47,117 nucleotides of DNA from Methanobacteriota archaeon (GTDB taxonomy: Archaea > Thermoplasmatota > Poseidoniia > Poseidoniales > Poseidoniaceae). Made by a program: the position numbers and the translations under genes. This document shows, piece by piece, positions 31,504-39,893 of this stretch. The stretch is from the NCBI GenBank assembly GCA_002720095.2, contig PBGP02000014.1, positions 60,961 through 108,077 on the forward strand, read 5' to 3'. The notes under the pieces were generated by a model. That model did not search any database, was not told the DNA's origin, and worked only from the letters and a program-made list of their open reading frames with translations. How positions within the stretch are numbered: position 1 is the stretch's first letter; every line of letters begins with the position of its first letter.

Positions 31504-33114
31504 TCACATCCTAAAGATACCATATTTTTCATCACTTTGATTACTATTTAAGCTTGCGCTAATTGCTAATCCTAAAATATCTCTGGTTTTTCTTGGGTCA
31601 ATTATTCCGTCGTCCCAGAGCCTTGAAGTAGAATAATACGGGGAGCCTTCGGTTTCATATTTTTCTAATATAGGTGCTTGGAATTCTTTTAGTCTATCGC
31701 CTGAGAGAGGAAGTTCACCCTCTCTTTCAAGTTGGTCAGATTTCACCGTACTGAGTACACCAGCTGCTTGAGCTCCACCCATCACAGATATCCTTGAATT
31801 TGGCCACATAAATAAGAATCTAGGGTCATAAGCCCTCCCACACATTCCATAGTTTCCAGCACCGTGGCTACCACCTATTATGATGGTAAATTTAGGTACT
31901 GGAACACATGAAACAGCAGTAACTAACTTGGCACCATCTTTAGCAATTCCGCCTGATTCGTAAGCTTCTCCAACCATAAAACCAGTAATATTTTGAAGGA
32001 ATATCAATGGAATTTTTCTCTGCCCACAAAGCTCAACAAAATGAGCACCTTTTAGTGCTGATTCAGAGAATAATACACCATTATTTGCGATAATTCCTAC
32101 AGGAAACCCATGTATTCTTGCAAACCCGCAGACTAAAGTGGTCCCATATCTTTCTTTAAATTCATGAAATTTTGATCCATCTACAATCCTAGCAATAATT
32201 TCATGAACATCATAAGGAATTTTGTTGTCATCTGGAATGATTCCTAATATTGAATCAATATCATAAGCAGGTGCTTCTGAAATTCTGGTGTCTAGCTCTA
32301 GTCTCTTATTTTTTGGTAAATTCTCTACAATATCTCTAATGATTGCTAAAGCTTCTTCTTCATCTTCTGCATAATGATCTGCAACTCCAGATTTTTCAGT
32401 GTGTACTTTAGCTCCTCCTAAAGCCTCAGCTGTGACTATTTCCCCTGTAGCGGCTTTAACTAAGGGCGGACCAGCTAAAAATATGGTGCCATTACCTTTC
32501 ACTATTACGCTTTCATCGGACATTGCAGGAACATAGGCGCCACCAGCCGTACAAGATCCAAGCACAGCGGCAATTTGAGGAATTTCTTTACCACTCATTC
32601 TGGCTTGATTGAAGAAAATTCGTCCAAAGTGTTCTTTATCTGGAAAGACTTCATCTTGCATAGGTAAAAAAGCACCACCGGAATCAACTAAATAGATACA
32701 TGGTAAATTATTTTGTTCGGCTATGTTTTGTGCACGAATGTGTTTTTTTACCGTCATAGGATAATATGAACCACCCTTGATTGTTGCATCATTTGCAACG
32801 AACATACAATGTTTTCCATGTACAATTCCTATACCTGTGACAATTCCAGCACTGTGGGCTTTTTGATCATATAAACCATATGCTGCAAGTGTTGACAATT
32901 CTAAAAATGCAGTTCCTGGATCAATGATTTTTTCTATTCTCTCTCTGGGTAGAAATTTATTCCTATTTCGATGTCTTTCCACATATTTTTCTCCACCCCC
33001 TAGTCTTGATTTATGTAATTTTTCTTCAAGATCTTCGACTAATGTTAAATTAAAATCATAAAATTTAGAGAAGGTAGAATCGCTAATATTCACACTTGAT
33101 TCTAGACGTTGCAT
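31504..33114 (-). CDS. mccB: methylcrotonoyl-CoA carboxylase carboxyltransferase (beta) subunit
   Basis: A 536-residue carboxyltransferase with two crotonase-like halves. Strong MCC-beta segments include [57 protein letters not shown] and [19 protein letters not shown]. It transfers CO2 from carboxybiotin to 3-methylcrotonyl-CoA. Similarity to MCC-beta (rather than propionyl-CoA carboxylase beta) is seen in the N-terminal RHR and YYPMTVKKH runs. It is the first gene of the leucine-catabolism operon, with hydratase, biotin carboxylase and carrier following closely. Its promoter would lie in the 70-base gap before the DUF63 gene end. Confidence 0.94.
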   Translation of the reverse strand: MQRLESSVNISDSTFSKFYDFNLTLVEDLEEKLHKSRLGGGEKYVERHRNRNKFLPRERIEKIIDPGTAFLELSTLAAYGLYDQKAHSAGIVTGIGIVHGKHCMFVANDATIKGGSYYPMTVKKHIRAQNIAEQNNLPCIYLVDSGGAFLPMQDEVFPDKEHFGRIFFNQARMSGKEIPQIAAVLGSCTAGGAYVPAMSDESVIVKGNGTIFLAGPPLVKAATGEIVTAEALGGAKVHTEKSGVADHYAEDEEEALAIIRDIVENLPKNKRLELDTRISEAPAYDIDSILGIIPDDNKIPYDVHEIIARIVDGSKFHEFKERYGTTLVCGFARIHGFPVGIIANNGVLFSESALKGAHFVELCGQRKIPLIFLQNITGFMVGEAYESGGIAKDGAKLVTAVSCVPVPKFTIIIGGSHGAGNYGMCGRAYDPRFLFMWPNSRISVMGGAQAAGVLSTVKSDQLEREGELPLSGDRLKEFQAPILEKYETEGSPYYSTSRLWDDGIIDPRKTRDILGLAISASLNSNQSDEKYGIFRM

Positions 33115-33184
33115 GCTAACCCCAGTACATCGAGGTAATGTTCAGTCTTTCAAATAAACTCAAATATTTTCAATTTTGGGGGTA

Positions 33185-34519
33185 TCACACGCCTAGAACA
33201 TTTCTTCCGAGGTTACGTAAACCAGGTGCCAATCCAACTGCTAGGAGAGCTAGAACAATAAGTAATCTTAAGTGCTTTTGATTTTGTTCGATTCTAACCT
33301 TAGAGAAAACTAAAATTAAAACCCCTGTTAGTATGATTTTCACTATCAAGAATAACCATGCACCATCACCTTCAATTATGGTTGAACCGATTTCCATTAT
33401 CTTAGTACCTAAAATATGTTTTTCGGTGTAGTTTCCGAAGTCAATTCCTATCCATGTTGCCAAACCATCACACAACTGTCCAAATGTGAATGCCAGAGTC
33501 AGGGGAGAGGCGATCATTGCTTTACTCATTAATCTTTCAATATCATTTTTCTCATCACTTTCATGCTTTTCCCATTCAGATACAGTCCATTTTTCTTCAA
33601 GAACTCCTGGTTCAAGCCCTCTTTTTTCTAATTCAATTTGTGCGTCAATTCCGAATCTATACAATAAGATAACAGTAATGCTGGGTATTCCTAATGAAAC
33701 TACTATCGGCCAAAATTCTTGAGACGAGTTAGTCCCCCACGGTTCAATCAAAAACTGGAACCAAAAACCTAGAGTTAATATACAAAAGGTATTACCTGTT
33801 GAGAATAGCATTCTTTCAAGTGGGCTCCATGAAAGTTTAGGTATTGAAGGAGAGAACCATGCAACCGCGACTGATACAATTATAGTAATTGGAATTGAAA
33901 ACCAAGTTAAATTGGAATGATTTACGAGTGAAGGCTCAAAAATTATCAGATAAAACAATAAAAGCATAAATAATGTACAAAATCTAATCCTATTAATCAT
34001 CCGACTAAAAATTTCATTGTTACTTTTATCAGTTAGGTTTTTAGTTGCAACAATTCCTATACTTCCTGAAAAAATTAGCCAGATTGCAAGATGAAAATGT
34101 ATAACAGGGGAAATAAATAGAATATCTATATTTTCTTTAAAAAATTCTGCATCCTCCAAAACTCTGATTGTTGCAGCAAGAATTACCCATGGAATGAAGG
34201 CTATAATCGAATCGTACCTTACGGGTAAATTAAAAATTCTAAAGATGCCTGAAAAAGAAATTACAAAAGCAAATAATAAAACTGCAAATAAAATTGTATT
34301 ATGTGTATTATATCCCGAATCACCAACAGTTGCATCGTTTACGATTGGTTCCCAGATGTTAGGATAAACATATTGATTCCAAATCGACTCAGTAAAAATA
34401 AGACTTCCAAATCCTAAAATAATGATATTAATTAGGACAAAACAGATAGCAATTAATTCAAAAGTATTAAACTTTTTAATTTTTAAAATGAAAGATTTTG
34501 TAAAATATTTTTCCTTCAT
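33185..34519 (-). CDS. DUF63-family archaeal membrane protein
   Basis: A 444-residue polytopic protein with about 9-10 predicted helices. It matches the archaeal DUF63 family: GYNTHNTILFAVLLF, an early ATIRVLEDAEFF segment, LCDGLATWIGIDFGNYTEKH near 340, and the C-terminal GLAPGLRNLGR. DUF63 is archaeal and has no function known to me. Near residue 285-310 it has an extra hydrophilic loop (EEKWTVSEWEKHESDEKND). It is the last gene of the GGR-CcmF-FKBP-DUF63 run, 26 bases after FKBP, with AAGGA upstream of the ATG. Possible involvement with lipids or membrane assembly is speculation from neighbours. Confidence 0.85.
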   Translation of the reverse strand: MKEKYFTKSFILKIKKFNTFELIAICFVLINIIILGFGSLIFTESIWNQYVYPNIWEPIVNDATVGDSGYNTHNTILFAVLLFAFVISFSGIFRIFNLPVRYDSIIAFIPWVILAATIRVLEDAEFFKENIDILFISPVIHFHLAIWLIFSGSIGIVATKNLTDKSNNEIFSRMINRIRFCTLFMLLLFYLIIFEPSLVNHSNLTWFSIPITIIVSVAVAWFSPSIPKLSWSPLERMLFSTGNTFCILTLGFWFQFLIEPWGTNSSQEFWPIVVSLGIPSITVILLYRFGIDAQIELEKRGLEPGVLEEKWTVSEWEKHESDEKNDIERLMSKAMIASPLTLAFTFGQLCDGLATWIGIDFGNYTEKHILGTKIMEIGSTIIEGDGAWLFLIVKIILTGVLILVFSKVRIEQNQKHLRLLIVLALLAVGLAPGLRNLGRNVLGV

Positions 34520-34545
34520 GGGAACAATCCTTAATTCAATTATTA

Positions 34546-35241
34546 TTACTCTTCCTCTGATATAGAACGGGGTTCATGAACTTCTAAGAATGAAACTTTT
34601 TCAACTCCTAAACCGTCTCTTAGTGAACTAACAAGCCTAAATTTAAGCATTGAAGAATTAGGATCGAATAGCATCTCTTGAGGTAATTCAATTGTCATAT
34701 CATTTCCTTTAAAATTTACAGAAAAATTCTGATGCCCTGTTTGACTTTCAAGAATTGCATTAGCCTTCTCTTTTTTACTTTTGATGACCTCTACAATTTT
34801 ATAGTTATATTTTAGTGTTTGGCCCGCTAATGGATGATTGTAATCTACTCTCGCTCTACCAGCTGCAACATATTTCAGAATTCCAGTTCTACCGTTAATT
34901 TCCACACTTGATCCAATGCCTAATGACTCAGGATCTCTAACATATCTCATTAGTTTGTCCATACCATAAGTTTCAACATCTTCGCTTTTACGTTCTCCAT
35001 AAGCTTTCTCAGGAGGGATTTCAACTTCAATATCTTTATCGGCTTTTGCTTCAAGTAAACTTTCTTCAAATCCTTCAATAAGTTGTCCTGAACCTACTAC
35101 AATGGTCATTGGAGTGTATTTTTGTCCTTCTTTATGAATGTCATTTTCTTTCGCATTTTCTTCGCGAGTAGTTTCTATTAGAGTGCTATTTTCAGCGTTA
35201 AATAAATCATAGTCAATTTTTACTATTGTCCCTTCTTCCAT
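34546..35241 (-). CDS. FKBP-type peptidyl-prolyl isomerase (SlyD-like)
   Basis: A proline isomerase and chaperone, 231 residues, cytoplasmic. Residues about 1-160 contain an FKBP domain (VKIDYDLFNAEN, then VVGSGQLIEGFEESLLEAK and IPPEKAYGER) with the inserted IF chaperone domain, and the return strand ARVDYNHPLAGQTLKYNYKI. A C-terminal region at about 165-231 resembles the extra domain of long archaeal FKBPs. No His-rich SlyD metal tail is present. ATG 35241, with GGTGA upstream, is chosen over a GTG four codons earlier. It lies in the same run as CcmF and DUF63. Confidence 0.9.
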   Translation of the reverse strand: MEEGTIVKIDYDLFNAENSTLIETTREENAKENDIHKEGQKYTPMTIVVGSGQLIEGFEESLLEAKADKDIEVEIPPEKAYGERKSEDVETYGMDKLMRYVRDPESLGIGSSVEINGRTGILKYVAAGRARVDYNHPLAGQTLKYNYKIVEVIKSKKEKANAILESQTGHQNFSVNFKGNDMTIELPQEMLFDPNSSMLKFRLVSSLRDGLGVEKVSFLEVHEPRSISEEE

Positions 35242-35274
35242 GTAATTCACCACTTGGTCAATAGCCCGCCGACT

Positions 35275-37830
35275 TTATACCCCTTTATGAGTCAAACGGG
35301 TCAATCTTCTAGGAGGTGTGAAGATTATTGTTAGAGAGCCTAATAACATTATTACCCATCCTAACCAGACCAAGTGACTGCCTGGCAACTCATAAATTGT
35401 AACTCTAATTTGTTGTAAATCGTCTAATTCCTGATTTTTCATATTATCCATCGCTTGTGATTGGCTAAGGTCAAAAATTACCACGATATCTCCATGAAGT
35501 TTTGCTACACGATCTACCTCACTACGAGGGAAAGTTTCGAAAGGTAAATCAAATCTCAGAACTCCAGGTTCTACAATGACTGAATCACCTGCTGAATTAT
35601 TAATTCTAATTTTAGTTCCAATGTATCCATCACCAACATCAAATCTATTTTTGAATTCTAAATCATCTTTTTTTAGAGTTATGACATCTTCAAACGTATA
35701 GTCATAAGATCCGTAAGAAGAAGTATCATCTCTAATCAGAGTAATTTGGTGACTGAGGTCGTTCCTGTCAATTAGCGTAGTAGCGAAAAGATGGCCAATA
35801 ATGAGTATTACTACACCTAAATGGATTACATGCGCACTCACTGATACGACAATTTTATTTCTATTTGAATCAGTTATTTTCTTTACAGTCGAATGTATGA
35901 TTGAGATTAACGCTGGTAATGCAATTAATGAAATTGGAGCTAGTAACCAGACCACATGTCCTCTGATAATCGGCCCTCCCAATGAGTTTGCAGAATCACT
36001 AGGTAATTTATCACCTAAGAACCATGCAAAAATTATCGAAGCTACTGATACAAAGATTACTAATGCTATGAGCCTGCTTCTTTCTATCTTGCCCTGTAGT
36101 CCAAGTACAGACAAACCACATAAAATCAAGAACAATACTGGTGCCCCAAATAATTCATGCGCCTCAAATCTTGGACCGTCGATACTACTAAGAAGTATGA
36201 CCCAAGTAAGCAGTAGGTATACAGTTGAAACAATAATGGGGGTCCAAAATACTACAGAATTTAATGTTAGTTTTTTCCCATCGTCACTACTTAACATAGC
36301 CCAAGGAATTGAAAGAATAAGTATTCCAATCGCAGCCTCTGTAATTTTAATTAGATTCGACCAAGAGCCAAATAACAACAAGAAGATAGTACCAATAATC
36401 CAAGGCCATCCCTCGTCTAAATTCTTGTAAGATACTGAAAAAAGAACACTTATTACAATAAAACTACCTAGGATTATATCTCCTATCCATAGAGATAACG
36501 CAATCATCCCGACAAACATTATTATTCTCATCAAACTATCTCCTTCCATTAAGTTTAGTTTAAATTGTTCAGTAATAATTCTCTTATTTGTAACCACAGG
36601 GACAATCATGGGTGATATTCCACAAACAAACAGTGGGAATCCAATGGGAATTACTTCCCACATATTCTTGTTAAAAACACCAAGGAAAACTAAAATTGGG
36701 CCTGCCAGAACACTTGAAAAAATTATCAAAAAAATATTCCCATTATTTTTGTCTTGATTATTTCCTAACTCCAAAATTTTTTGATTTAGTAATGTTCCGG
36801 AATAAATTCCAAATAACCCTACTAAAATAAATAAATAAGTCATTATTTCTATTCCCGCAATCTCGTCAGCTTTCAAAATTATTAATCTATCCCATAAATT
36901 TGTATCCACCAATGTGTCTGAATTTACAACAAAAGAATGTACACTTCCAGCCCAGACTCCTCCAGCTCTGGTGACCACTGTTGCTAGAATTGAGAACCAG
37001 ACAGGGCTAATTCCCGCTAACATAAACCATTCCTTAGAAAGCTTATTCTTTTTAAGTTTTAAGTGTAACAATGTCATTACCGCAATCCATGGTAATAGAG
37101 ATGCAGTTTCTACTGGGTCCCAAGCCCAATATCCTCCCCAATCCAGAACAACATAAGCCCACAGTCCTCCAAGCCCTATTCCTAATGTACCTAAAAAAAA
37201 TGAAATTAAGGTAGGTTTATTTATTTCTTCTAAAAACTCTTTGTGTTTCCAATCAATGTCATTAATTATGATTTTTGAGACAGTAATACAACCTATCCAA
37301 ACACATGAAGTATAGAATGCAAAAATCAGTGGTGGGTGTATTATCATTAAATTAGTCTGTAACAAGGGATTTAATCCAGCTGATATAACCAATGAGTTTT
37401 CTGGGACAGTTCTAAAAGGGTTTAGTGAAAAAGCTACTAGTAGTAAACATAATACGAAACAATCTAAAATTTTCAAACTTAATTTCTGATCAAATTTTTT
37501 GGGTACTATTTCATAAATTAATGAAACAATCGCACAACATGCCGCCCAGAGGAGTAATGGTCCTTCTCTAGCAGCCCAAACAGCACTGATTCTATACCTG
37601 ATTGGTAAGTCACTTGAACTGTAAGTTGCAACATAACGGTAGTTGTCATTATTTGTAATAAAGAGAAACACCAAACAAAAAAATGGAACTGCTGGAGTGA
37701 TTGAACTAATTATTCTAGTTATTTTTTTTAATTTAATATTGTTTATTTTGGTTTCTAGACCGAGTAGTCTTAATAAAACTAAAACTATTGTCATCGGTAA
37801 AATAAATTTGAAAATTATTTCACCACCCAT
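35275..37830 (-). CDS. ccmF: cytochrome c maturation heme lyase CcmF/CcsA family
   Basis: Polytopic protein of 851 residues that attaches heme to apocytochrome c outside the membrane. The WWD heme-handling motif is VLDWGGYWAWDPVETAS. Other CcmF marks are LPIRYRISAVWAAREGPLLLW and GLNPLLQTNLMIIHPP, whose His is a likely heme ligand. A long extracytoplasmic domain of about 120 residues precedes the last helix. It is larger than bacterial CcmF (about 650). ATG 37830 is chosen; it overlaps the end of the GGR gene by 11 bases. Together with the oxidase operon it implies a cytochrome c-based chain. CcmE and other Ccm genes are not in the window. Confidence 0.9.
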   Translation of the reverse strand: MGGEIIFKFILPMTIVLVLLRLLGLETKINNIKLKKITRIISSITPAVPFFCLVFLFITNNDNYRYVATYSSSDLPIRYRISAVWAAREGPLLLWAACCAIVSLIYEIVPKKFDQKLSLKILDCFVLCLLLVAFSLNPFRTVPENSLVISAGLNPLLQTNLMIIHPPLIFAFYTSCVWIGCITVSKIIINDIDWKHKEFLEEINKPTLISFFLGTLGIGLGGLWAYVVLDWGGYWAWDPVETASLLPWIAVMTLLHLKLKKNKLSKEWFMLAGISPVWFSILATVVTRAGGVWAGSVHSFVVNSDTLVDTNLWDRLIILKADEIAGIEIMTYLFILVGLFGIYSGTLLNQKILELGNNQDKNNGNIFLIIFSSVLAGPILVFLGVFNKNMWEVIPIGFPLFVCGISPMIVPVVTNKRIITEQFKLNLMEGDSLMRIIMFVGMIALSLWIGDIILGSFIVISVLFSVSYKNLDEGWPWIIGTIFLLLFGSWSNLIKITEAAIGILILSIPWAMLSSDDGKKLTLNSVVFWTPIIVSTVYLLLTWVILLSSIDGPRFEAHELFGAPVLFLILCGLSVLGLQGKIERSRLIALVIFVSVASIIFAWFLGDKLPSDSANSLGGPIIRGHVVWLLAPISLIALPALISIIHSTVKKITDSNRNKIVVSVSAHVIHLGVVILIIGHLFATTLIDRNDLSHQITLIRDDTSSYGSYDYTFEDVITLKKDDLEFKNRFDVGDGYIGTKIRINNSAGDSVIVEPGVLRFDLPFETFPRSEVDRVAKLHGDIVVIFDLSQSQAMDNMKNQELDDLQQIRVTIYELPGSHLVWLGWVIMLLGSLTIIFTPPRRLTRLTHKGV

Positions 37831-39052
37831 AGAATTTTGCTCGACTATAACCAAATGACAGTAGAACAGAAATAACACTTTTTCTGAGTAATGAAGGATT
37901 TTTTACAAGTATCTTCATACCAACACCTAGCTTTGTAATCGTTGACATCCCATTCATTTCATCTGGCATACAGGAAGCCATGAATGCTATCTCTTTATCT
38001 GTTAAATTATACAAGGCTTTTTTTCCCTTCAGGATTTTATGATAAGGTGGAAATTCATTCTTCCACATAATTTCATACTTCTTCAATTCAAACATTGAAT
38101 ATCTATTTTTTGCTATAGCATCTTTAGCCACTTGTGCAGCAAACTTACCTGATTTCATAGCCAAATGTGACCCGCCCTCAAAGAGTGGTGATGTAAACCC
38201 AGCAGCATCACCAATCATTATCAGGCCATCATCGATAGTATTATTCCTGGGACCACTTATTGGGATGGTCCCACCAAAAGGTTTCACTTTAATCCCTTTT
38301 TTTCTCCACGGGGGATCTACTATTTGGTTATCTTTCAAATAGGTATCTTTTATGAAAGAATCTAAAGATTTAATCTTATCTTTTTTCATTGTAGTTACCA
38401 ACCCCACATTAGCTCTGCTGTCTTTCTTTGGTATCATCCAAACATATCCTTCAGGCGCATATTTAGGCCATATGTAAAAATCTAAATAGCCATCGTTCTC
38501 GACTTCAACCATTTCATATTGATATCCAGCGATCACCTCGATATTACTTGAATTTTTCAATATCTTTGATGACACCCCTGCTACCCCACTTGCATCTATT
38601 ATAATTTTTGAGGTTAGAGGAAATAAATCACCTTTTCCCGTAATTTTCCAACTAGAGAATTGATTTTCCAATTCAAATATTTTTTGCATTCCTCTAACCT
38701 TATGAGACGATTGAAAAACTGCTCCTTCTTTGACGGCTTCATCAATCAACCAATTTTCAAAGAGATGTTTTTCTAGGACATATCCCGGTTCAGTTAATTT
38801 CTTTTCTACATTGTTTGGAAATAATACCCTAATTCCTTTGACATGAAGGGAGATGACTTCTTCGGGTAATTCTAAATCTAAATTTTGGACGGCAACCTCT
38901 GATAAACACTCTCCACAATGGACAGGTACACCCACTTCTTTGTGTTCTTCAAGAATGAGTGTTTTCAGTCCTTTCCTTGCGCAATGTAATGCAGCAGTCC
39001 CTCCTCCTGGACCTGCTCCAATAACAATTACATCCCACTCAGCATCTCCCAT
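37820..39052 (-). CDS. geranylgeranyl reductase family (digeranylgeranylglycerophospholipid reductase)
   Basis: A flavoprotein of 410 residues that saturates the isoprenoid chains of archaeal ether lipids. The N-terminal FAD motif is VIVIGAGPGGGTAALH, followed by the CGECLS Cys segment typical of archaeal GGR. The PEGYVWMIPK stretch near residue 200 is the lipid-binding signature. GLIMIGDAAGFTSPLFEGG is the second FAD motif. It is first in the run with CcmF, FKBP and DUF63 and is divergent from the SDR gene. Related plant enzymes act on chlorophyll side chains, but the archaeal context favours membrane lipids. Confidence 0.92.
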   Translation of the reverse strand: MGDAEWDVIVIGAGPGGGTAALHCARKGLKTLILEEHKEVGVPVHCGECLSEVAVQNLDLELPEEVISLHVKGIRVLFPNNVEKKLTEPGYVLEKHLFENWLIDEAVKEGAVFQSSHKVRGMQKIFELENQFSSWKITGKGDLFPLTSKIIIDASGVAGVSSKILKNSSNIEVIAGYQYEMVEVENDGYLDFYIWPKYAPEGYVWMIPKKDSRANVGLVTTMKKDKIKSLDSFIKDTYLKDNQIVDPPWRKKGIKVKPFGGTIPISGPRNNTIDDGLIMIGDAAGFTSPLFEGGSHLAMKSGKFAAQVAKDAIAKNRYSMFELKKYEIMWKNEFPPYHKILKGKKALYNLTDKEIAFMASCMPDEMNGMSTITKLGVGMKILVKNPSLLRKSVISVLLSFGYSRAKFYGW

Positions 39053-39146
39053 TGATATAACAAATAAGTACCGGTCTTATGAATTCAGTGTTTCTAAATG
39101 CATGGGTTCAATAGAGGGAAGTATTGCAGTGATTCAAGGGCGGCCT

Positions 39147-39884
39147 ATGGAATCGAAACAACCACTAGCAATTATTACCGGTGGAGGCCGAGGAATTGGA
39201 AGAGAGATTTCTATTAGATTAGCCTCGGAAGGGTATAAGATTCTGTTGACTTACAATAATGATAGTATATCTGCAGAAGAAACCGTCGACGTTATTAGAA
39301 AAGGTGGTATAGATGCAGTTGCATTAAAAGTAGATTGTAGCAATTCATCTGAGATTTTATTATTGTCAGAACATCCGTGGTGTGACGAGGGTTTAGACGT
39401 ATTAATACTGAATCATGGCTATTATGAAAGAACACCTTCGTCAGACTTGTCGGAGTCAGACTTACGTAAAACTTTGGAAATAAATTTTTTTGGTGCATTC
39501 GGAGTGTGGAATACACTGAAAAACAATCTTAACTATAACTCTAGAATTGTAGTGATTGGTTCGCAACTAGGAATTAAGGGATCTTCACACGGTGCGGATT
39601 ATTCCGCAAGTAAAGCAGCATTACAGGTTTGGGCGAGAAGCTTAGCACAAGATGTTGGCAAGTCAGGCATGCGAGTCAATATCATTGCTCCCGGATATAT
39701 AGATACAGCAATTTTAGCAGGAGATTCGAAAGAAAAAAGGGAAAAAAGAGAAAGTGAGGTCCCTCTTGGTAGAATTGGAACACCTTCCGAAATTGCAGGA
39801 GTAGTGGCTTTTTTATGTGGAAATGATTCTTCTTATGTGACAGGTGCTATAATTCATGTAAACGGAGGATTATTCTTACCTTGA
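39147..39884 (+). CDS. short-chain dehydrogenase/reductase (FabG-like)
   Basis: NAD(P)-dependent SDR of 245 residues. The cofactor motif is TGGGRGIGREIS at 11-22, the stabilising NHG is near 89-91, and the catalytic triad is S139, Y152 and K156 (YSASK). The PG motif IIAPGYIDT and the end SSYVTGAIIHVNGG fit FabG-type 3-oxoacyl reductases. An upstream in-frame extension overlaps the divergent GGR gene; ATG 39147, with CAAGGG upstream, gives the normal family length. The substrate is unknown. It is followed by uvrB after 9 bases, so an operon is likely despite unrelated functions. Confidence 0.9.
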   Translation: MESKQPLAIITGGGRGIGREISIRLASEGYKILLTYNNDSISAEETVDVIRKGGIDAVALKVDCSNSSEILLLSEHPWCDEGLDVLILNHGYYERTPSSDLSESDLRKTLEINFFGAFGVWNTLKNNLNYNSRIVVIGSQLGIKGSSHGADYSASKAALQVWARSLAQDVGKSGMRVNIIAPGYIDTAILAGDSKEKREKRESEVPLGRIGTPSEIAGVVAFLCGNDSSYVTGAIIHVNGGLFLP

Positions 39885-39893
39885 GGTGGAATT

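Noticed and set aside
38853-39146. Upstream extension of the SDR gene
   Set aside because: It runs antisense through the start of the lipid reductase gene and lacks SDR sequence. The ATG at 39147 begins just before the Rossmann motif.
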